In this document: positions 60,013 to 64,000 of the stretch, piece after piece | How positions within the stretch are numbered: the stretch's first letter is position 1 | How the letters are laid out: every line of letters begins with the position of its first letter | Source of the DNA: Arthrobacter sp. PAMC 25486 | GTDB taxonomy: Bacteria > Actinomycetota > Actinomycetes > Actinomycetales > Micrococcaceae | Assembly (NCBI RefSeq): GCF_000785535.1 | Contig: NZ_CP007595.1 | Location: 3,556,439-3,620,438 of the forward strand | Direction of reading: 5' to 3' | DNA: 64,000 bases | Translations under genes and position numbers: made by a program | Notes under the pieces: generated by a model | The model's database searches: none | What the model was told of the DNA's origin: nothing | What the model saw: only the letters and a program-made list of their open reading frames with translations

Positions 60013-61437
60013 TCAGGGCAACACACGCATCAAAGACTGGAGAGCGGAAGACCATGCGCTGTCAGAGACTGCAGAAAAGTTCACCACGAGGCCGTCGCTC
60101 CATAGGCCTGGGCCATCGGCCTGGGGGTGGCGGAACTCAGACAAACCGCTGACAGTCAGCCCTTGCCGCGCTGCCGCTTGCAGCATCCATGATTCCGTTC
60201 CTGTGGGAAGCGTCAGTACTGCTTGCAAGCCCGCGGCCATCCCGATGAGCTTGACGTCCTCGGTTTGCATGGAGATTGCATGCAGTAGATCCTCTCGGCG
60301 CTGGCGGTAACTGTGCCGCCTACTGCGAACGTGACGGTCGAATGCGCCCGAGGTCAGGAACTCAGTGAAGATCAACTGGTCGAGAACACTCACTGTGTCC
60401 ACCCGGCCCTTTGCGCGCGTTACGGCTGGCATCAGACGTTCGGGCACGACCATCCATGACAGGCGCAGGGCAGGGGCTATCGACTTACTTGCCGTCCCAA
60501 AGTAGACGACGTGATCCGGGTCGAGCCCTTGAAGTGCCCCCACTGGTTTGCGGTCGTAACGGAATTCTCCGTCATAGTCGTCTTCCAGGAGAATGCCGCC
60601 GGTCCTACGGGCCCAATCAATAACAGTGGATCGACGTTCGGTTGAGAGCGCATACCCACTTGGAAACTGGTGCGCCGGAGTGAGAGAGAGGGCTGCGGCT
60701 GGTGGCAACGTGTCTAGCTCAATGGTGAGAGCACCACCCTCATCTACCTCAATCGGCGGGGTCCTCATCCCCGCATCGCTGAGCAAATCGCGGTAGATAC
60801 TCAGGCCGTAGGCCTCGACAGCAACAGTGTTCGTGCCCTGCTCTTTGAGGGCTCGCGCCATCACCCCTAGCCCGTGGTGATAGCCAGAACAGATCACAAT
60901 GCGCCCCGGATCTGCATAAACTCCCCGGACGCGAGACAAGTAATTGGAGAGCGCTTCTCGAAGCTCCATGCGACCCAGTGCATCTCCGTATCCGAATGCG
61001 CTATGGGGAGCTGCGGCAAACGCGCGCCGAGCCGCGCCGAGCCACGCAGTTCGAGGAAAGTCCGCATAGTCTGCGGCCCCTGGTCCGAGGCCGTGAGTTG
61101 GCTTACTTTGACGAGGCTGCGGAGCGGGAGCAGGTTTCCGGAGCGGCTGAGCCCGCTCCGCAACCTGAGTCCCCGACCCGTGTCTAGCCGTGAGCCATCC
61201 CTCTTCAACGAGAGTCGAGTAGCACTCGGTGACGGTACTACGCGCGACACCAAGATCCTGTGCCAGAGTGCGTGACGATGGAAGGCGTGTCCCTGGGGTG
61301 AGTCGCCCGGAGCGGACCGCCTCCCGGAGTGCTTCGGTAAGACCGACACGCAACCCCGAGCCCTTCAGTTCCAGGTGTAGATCAACGCCTGACTCCGTGA
61401 GAGCCGTCTTGGAAGAAGTGGTCTTGTTATAAGTCAT
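60013..61437 (-). CDS. MocR/GabR-type regulator (GntR helix-turn-helix fused to PLP aminotransferase)
   Basis: ATG 61437 gives 474 residues. The GntR winged helix covers about residues 20-95 (SGRLTPGTRLPSSRTLAQDL, GVARSTVTECYSTLVEEGWL). A Pro-rich linker (95-115) and a fold-type I aminotransferase domain follow, with the PLP lysine Lys318 in FGTASKSIAPALRLSW and Tyr/Asp contacts in LLEDDYDGEFRYD. MocR proteins sense PLP or amino acids. The gene is divergent from the carboxymuconolactone-decarboxylase-like gene, with only 46 bases between starts, so it probably controls that gene. Confidence 0.92.
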   Translation of the reverse strand: MTYNKTTSSKTALTESGVDLHLELKGSGLRVGLTEALREAVRSGRLTPGTRLPSSRTLAQDLGVARSTVTECYSTLVEEGWLTARHGSGTQVAERAQPLRKPAPAPQPRQSKPTHGLGPGAADYADFPRTAWLGAARRAFAAAPHSAFGYGDALGRMELREALSNYLSRVRGVYADPGRIVICSGYHHGLGVMARALKEQGTNTVAVEAYGLSIYRDLLSDAGMRTPPIEVDEGGALTIELDTLPPAAALSLTPAHQFPSGYALSTERRSTVIDWARRTGGILLEDDYDGEFRYDRKPVGALQGLDPDHVVYFGTASKSIAPALRLSWMVVPERLMPAVTRAKGRVDTVSVLDQLIFTEFLTSGAFDRHVRSRRHSYRQRREDLLHAISMQTEDVKLIGMAAGLQAVLTLPTGTESWMLQAAARQGLTVSGLSEFRHPQADGPGLWSDGLVVNFSAVSDSAWSSALQSLMRVLP

Positions 61438-61483
61438 ACAAATGGACTTTACCCGTATTCCTCTTTCTTCATATCGTGGATCC

Positions 61484-61975
61484 ATGACAAAAAATGACAA
61501 CGTCCTCCCCGAGACCCCCGCCCGCTTCGACTGGATGAGTCAGGCACCCGAGGTATTCAAGGCGTTGCTCCGCCTTGACACCGCGGCCAAACAAGGTCTT
61601 CCTGACAGCCTGGTCAACTTGATCAAGATCCGAGCTTCGCAGCTTAACCAATGTGCATTCTGTCTCGACATGCACAGTAAAGACGCTCTTGCTGCAGGCG
61701 AAACCCCTGAACGGCTGCTTCAGCTCAACGCCTGGTCCGAGTCCAAGCACTTCTATACAGCAATGGAGGTCGCTGCCATCGAACTGACGGATGCAGTGAC
61801 CTTCCTCGCAAATGGCTTCGTCCCCGATGAGCTCTACAACCGTGTTACCAAGGTTCTTGGAGAGGAAAAGATGGTGAAGGTTATTTCCGTCATCGTCGCC
61901 ATCAACGCCTTCAACCGTTTCGGTGTCAGCTCGCGCATGGTTCCCGGTCACTACACACCAGGTGGCACTCACTAG
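61484..61975 (+). CDS. Carboxymuconolactone decarboxylase/AhpD-like protein
   Basis: ATG 61484 gives 163 residues. The AhpD-type redox motif is complete: Cys57 and Cys60 in NQCAFCLDMHSKDA, with His64. The helical bundle continues with TAMEVAAIELTDAVTFLANG and VKVISVIVAINAFNRFGVSS. Members act as thiol peroxidase partners or alkylhydroperoxidases; true decarboxylases usually lack this CxxC. A divergent MocR regulator starts 46 bases away, so this is probably its target and a stress-linked enzyme. Confidence 0.92.
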   Translation: MTKNDNVLPETPARFDWMSQAPEVFKALLRLDTAAKQGLPDSLVNLIKIRASQLNQCAFCLDMHSKDALAAGETPERLLQLNAWSESKHFYTAMEVAAIELTDAVTFLANGFVPDELYNRVTKVLGEEKMVKVISVIVAINAFNRFGVSSRMVPGHYTPGGTH

Positions 61976-62285
61976 GTCCGACGATTCCCGCACGCTCTGT
62001 CTCAAAGGCGAGCGTATTCGGTATATCTATTAGCGTTCACCGCGAAATAAGCGACTTGCAATCATGTGGTGAAGATCAGCGCAACGATAGAACATGTTGA
62101 GAGCGGCACTATTGAGCAGAAGGAAGTGGACGCCACTGACTAGCAAGCGTTGCGGGGGCGCTATGCGCCACACGGTGGCCGAATGCCAACGCCGGTTGAG
62201 TGTAAGAGTTGATCGTTAGACGGGCCACAGGTGCCGCCGAGCTGGTGACAGGCCAACGCTTAGAATGTCGCTGTAGTGTTCTTTT

Positions 62286-62335
62286 TGAAGTGGCCAACCG
62301 TGCAGAGTAGTTCATAGGTTGGCCACTTCATTTTT
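62286..62335 (+). terminator. Rho-independent terminator with T-run
   Basis: TGAAGTGGCCAACC and GGTTGGCCACTTCA pair perfectly around a 17-base loop and are followed by TTTTTATG. This is the most canonical terminator in the right part of the window. Confidence 0.9.
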
Positions 62336-62383
62336 ATGCCCACGATCCATAGCGAGCTATCGGACAAGTTCCCCACGGTCTCT

Positions 62384-62640
62384 GAGACCAGCCGGGCAGC
62401 TCGGGTGAATCAAGAGTAAAATGATAGGGGCAGCATTGTGGGCTGACTAGCTATGCTCGCGGTCGTAGAGCAGTCGGCAGGGAGTTCCCACCGCGTCATA
62501 CGAAACTCATCCAAATCAGTGCAAAGTGGAGAGTATTTAGTATCACTCATTGTTGCAACAGCACCATACAGAAACAAGTCGAAACAACCAATTGGCGGAG
62601 TGAAAAAGGCACATTCAAGGACAGCGGGGTTCATAAACAT
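62384..62640. repeat. Dispersed repeat, copy C
   Basis: This is the longest copy, sharing the core AACTCATCCAAATCAGTGCA with copies A (18968) and B (30598). Similarity to copy A continues with GTATCACTCATTGTTGCAA and the ACAGCGGGGT region. Confidence 0.75.
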
Positions 62641-62956
62641 TGATAACTGATGATTGGTCTTTAGTGCTCAACATGCTCTGACCTGCTGCGATAGTGTTCA
62701 TTGCTGGTTCCATGCGGTTGTTCTTCGATCCGGGCGGCGCTGGCTGTTTCGGTGCGAATTCGAGAGCTCGCAGGACACTGAACGAGGCGTGGGATTGAAC
62801 CCATGCAGCCGAGGCGGCGATGGACCAGACCAGATGGTTGCGCCTCACCATGATTCGCTCTGTCGGCGTTCGGAGGGTTGTAGACGGTGCTCATTCGCAG
62901 GAGGTGAGTCGTCCATGCCGCTGGGCAAACAGGCTGAGCATGGTGGTTCAATGTTG

Positions 62957-63676
62957 CTACGGCAATTCCGGCTTCGTCTGCCCGTGGGTGGGGAGACCGA
63001 GGGCATCGGTGAGGCGATCGTCGTCGAACATCGCGGAGAGCATTGGCCTTGTCAATGGACTGACGGGGGCTGGGAGTCTGGATTTCAGGATTTGAACGGT
63101 GCTGGCCATCAGCTCGGCGCCACCGGGGGAGTAAGCGATGTTCTTGCGCTCGTAGTCGTCGAAGAACTTTTCCGCGTCGGCGAACGTCGAGGGGATAGTT
63201 CCTATGTTCATGCGGGCGCCGAGTTCTTGGTAGAAACGAGTTGCTGCCGATTCTTCTGCGGGAGGTGGGACTCGCCAACCGTATGCGCGGGCCCAGCGAA
63301 TGGGGACAACGAGAAGCGTGAGTAAGACATAGAGGAAATCGTCGTTGTTGCCGGGGACGTGGCGGTGGACGTGGTTGAGTAGACGGATCATGTGGCGGCC
63401 GCGGTCGCTGTTCAGTCCGTTGCAGATAAGCTCGTAGGTCACGATGGCCGTGTCGTATGAACGCTTAACGGGGCGCTGGGTGATTTCGCCGTTACGTTGC
63501 AATGTTGCGGCGATGCTGGGGATGGCGAAGTTGCGGTAGTAGGCGAGGAAGAAGCCGAGCTCGATGTCCGCGGCGAGGTCGTATAGAACCATCTGGCGGT
63601 AGGTAGCTTCCCAGTTTTCTGGGTCTGCTTCTGTTTGGTGGCGGGCGGACGAGGCAAGGCTGGGGTTTGTGCGCAT
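62957..63676 (-). CDS. Intact MpaB/DUF2236-type oxygenase-like protein
   Basis: I place the start at ATG 63676, where AGGAGG lies 6 bases upstream. The open frame upstream of it lacks a site. The 239-residue protein matches the oxygenase-catalysing MpaB/Lcp domain (DUF2236) but is shorter than typical members (about 280 residues or more). It contains YDLAADIELGFFLAYYRN, SYDTAIVTYELICNGL, the His/Arg stretch RLLNHVHRHVPGNNDDFLYV, the TLLVVPIRWARAYGWR helix and FYQELGARMNI. The His pairs could bind b-heme. A frameshifted relative lies at 19508-20247 with a similar repeat beside it. Confidence 0.85.
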   Translation of the reverse strand: MRTNPSLASSARHQTEADPENWEATYRQMVLYDLAADIELGFFLAYYRNFAIPSIAATLQRNGEITQRPVKRSYDTAIVTYELICNGLNSDRGRHMIRLLNHVHRHVPGNNDDFLYVLLTLLVVPIRWARAYGWRVPPPAEESAATRFYQELGARMNIGTIPSTFADAEKFFDDYERKNIAYSPGGAELMASTVQILKSRLPAPVSPLTRPMLSAMFDDDRLTDALGLPTHGQTKPELP

Positions 63677-63907
63677 TCGAGACCTCCTGTCGCTGCTGGC
63701 GCCAATTGCCTCAGTGCCGTTGGTGGTTGTGAAGAGTAATGGGCTCATTCCATCGTAGAACCGTTGTTCCTGTGTGGCCAGAGGGCTCTGTTCCCCGGCG
63801 GTCATGCAATAAGACGGCAATGGCCCGCGCAATAAAATGACGCATTTCGCAGGGCCTCTTGGTGTTGTCATGGTGCCTATGCGAGACGGACCCGCATCGA
63901 TTTATCA

Positions 63908-64000
63908 CTAGTTCTCGTCGTCAGGGTTCTGCCCACTTCCAGTGGACCCTTCTTCGCCGTTGTCATTTTCTGAGTCCGGTGTCCCATCAAGGAATCCTTC
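63908..64000 (-). CDS. C-terminal tail of a gene running off the right edge
   Basis: The last 30 codons of a minus-strand frame are visible, ending at TAG 63908. The tail is highly acidic and Gly/Ser rich (DSENDNGEEGSTGSGQNPDD), typical of a disordered C-terminus. The rest of the gene is outside the window, so the function is unknown. Confidence 0.4.
   Translation of the reverse strand, partial: EGFLDGTPDSENDNGEEGSTGSGQNPDDEN

Larger units (their letters stand above)
61976..62956. other. Intergenic region with terminator and dispersed repeat
   Basis: No gene is supported here. The interval contains the terminator at 62286-62330, dispersed repeat copy C (62384-62640) and a further segment (62640-62780) that also occurs at 54395-54530. 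Confidence 0.5.

Noticed and set aside
63677..63871. N-terminal extension of the MpaB-like protein
   Set aside because: The AGGAGG site 6 bases before ATG 63676 and the composition of the upstream codons favour the shorter start.

Overview
The window looks like accessory DNA of a high-GC actinomycete, most likely an Arthrobacter-type Micrococcaceae. The reasons are GC-rich codon choice, AGGAG-type ribosome sites, Tat-like and lipobox export signals, a self-sufficient CYP116B-type P450, ROK, IclR, SorC and MocR regulators, and remnants of IS21, IS110 and IS1380 family elements. I saw no tRNA, rRNA or CRISPR array. The assignment is an inference from gene content, not from a phylogenetic marker.

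Bases 1-12240 form a mobile, poorly known region. The left edge holds a long unrecognised protein running off the window and several very small proteins with strong ribosome sites. Among these are a 46-residue zinc-ribbon-like protein and a 40-residue peptide with six cysteines. A zinc-finger protein, a serine resolvase with palindromes in front of it, a GIY-YIG-like nuclease and small hypothetical genes follow. Then come an IS1380 fragment and two truncated IS21-type transposases that meet at a perfect 30-bp palindrome.

Bases 12244-18273 are a polyol or sugar uptake operon: SorC regulator, binding lipoprotein, two permeases, zinc polyol dehydrogenase and HAD phosphatase. No ATPase is encoded with it. 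Bases 18296-20250 are decayed: an IS110 remnant, a gene fragment, a dispersed repeat and a frameshifted MpaB/DUF2236-type oxygenase gene. An intact relative of that oxygenase lies at 62957-63676, next to another copy of the repeat.

Bases 21378-30142 carry a second uptake and catabolic cluster on the minus strand: ROK regulator, iron-type ABC transporter, an argininosuccinate-lyase-like enzyme, a PfkB kinase and an amidohydrolase. Its substrate is unknown.

Bases 31039-54091 look like a stepwise aromatic or alicyclic pathway that ends in homogentisate. An IclR regulator, a P450-reductase-ferredoxin fusion and a GntP permease come first. Homogentisate dioxygenase, an unassigned protein and fumarylacetoacetase form the lower pathway. 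A 3-oxoacid CoA-transferase pair and a thiolase can take up the acetoacetate released. Between them lies a divergent gene set (ETF alpha and beta, FAD oxidoreductase, two SDRs, two SnoaL-like proteins, an MHS transporter, a cytochrome b). Its intergenic region carries TGCG-N5-CGCA palindromes, and the same motif precedes the nearby IclR gene.

Bases 54715-64000 hold a MerR regulator facing a PRISE-type enone reductase, a doubly broken HAD phosphatase gene, a small NAD(P)-dependent reductase with an MFS exporter, a MocR regulator facing a carboxymuconolactone-decarboxylase-like protein, and the intact MpaB-like oxygenase.
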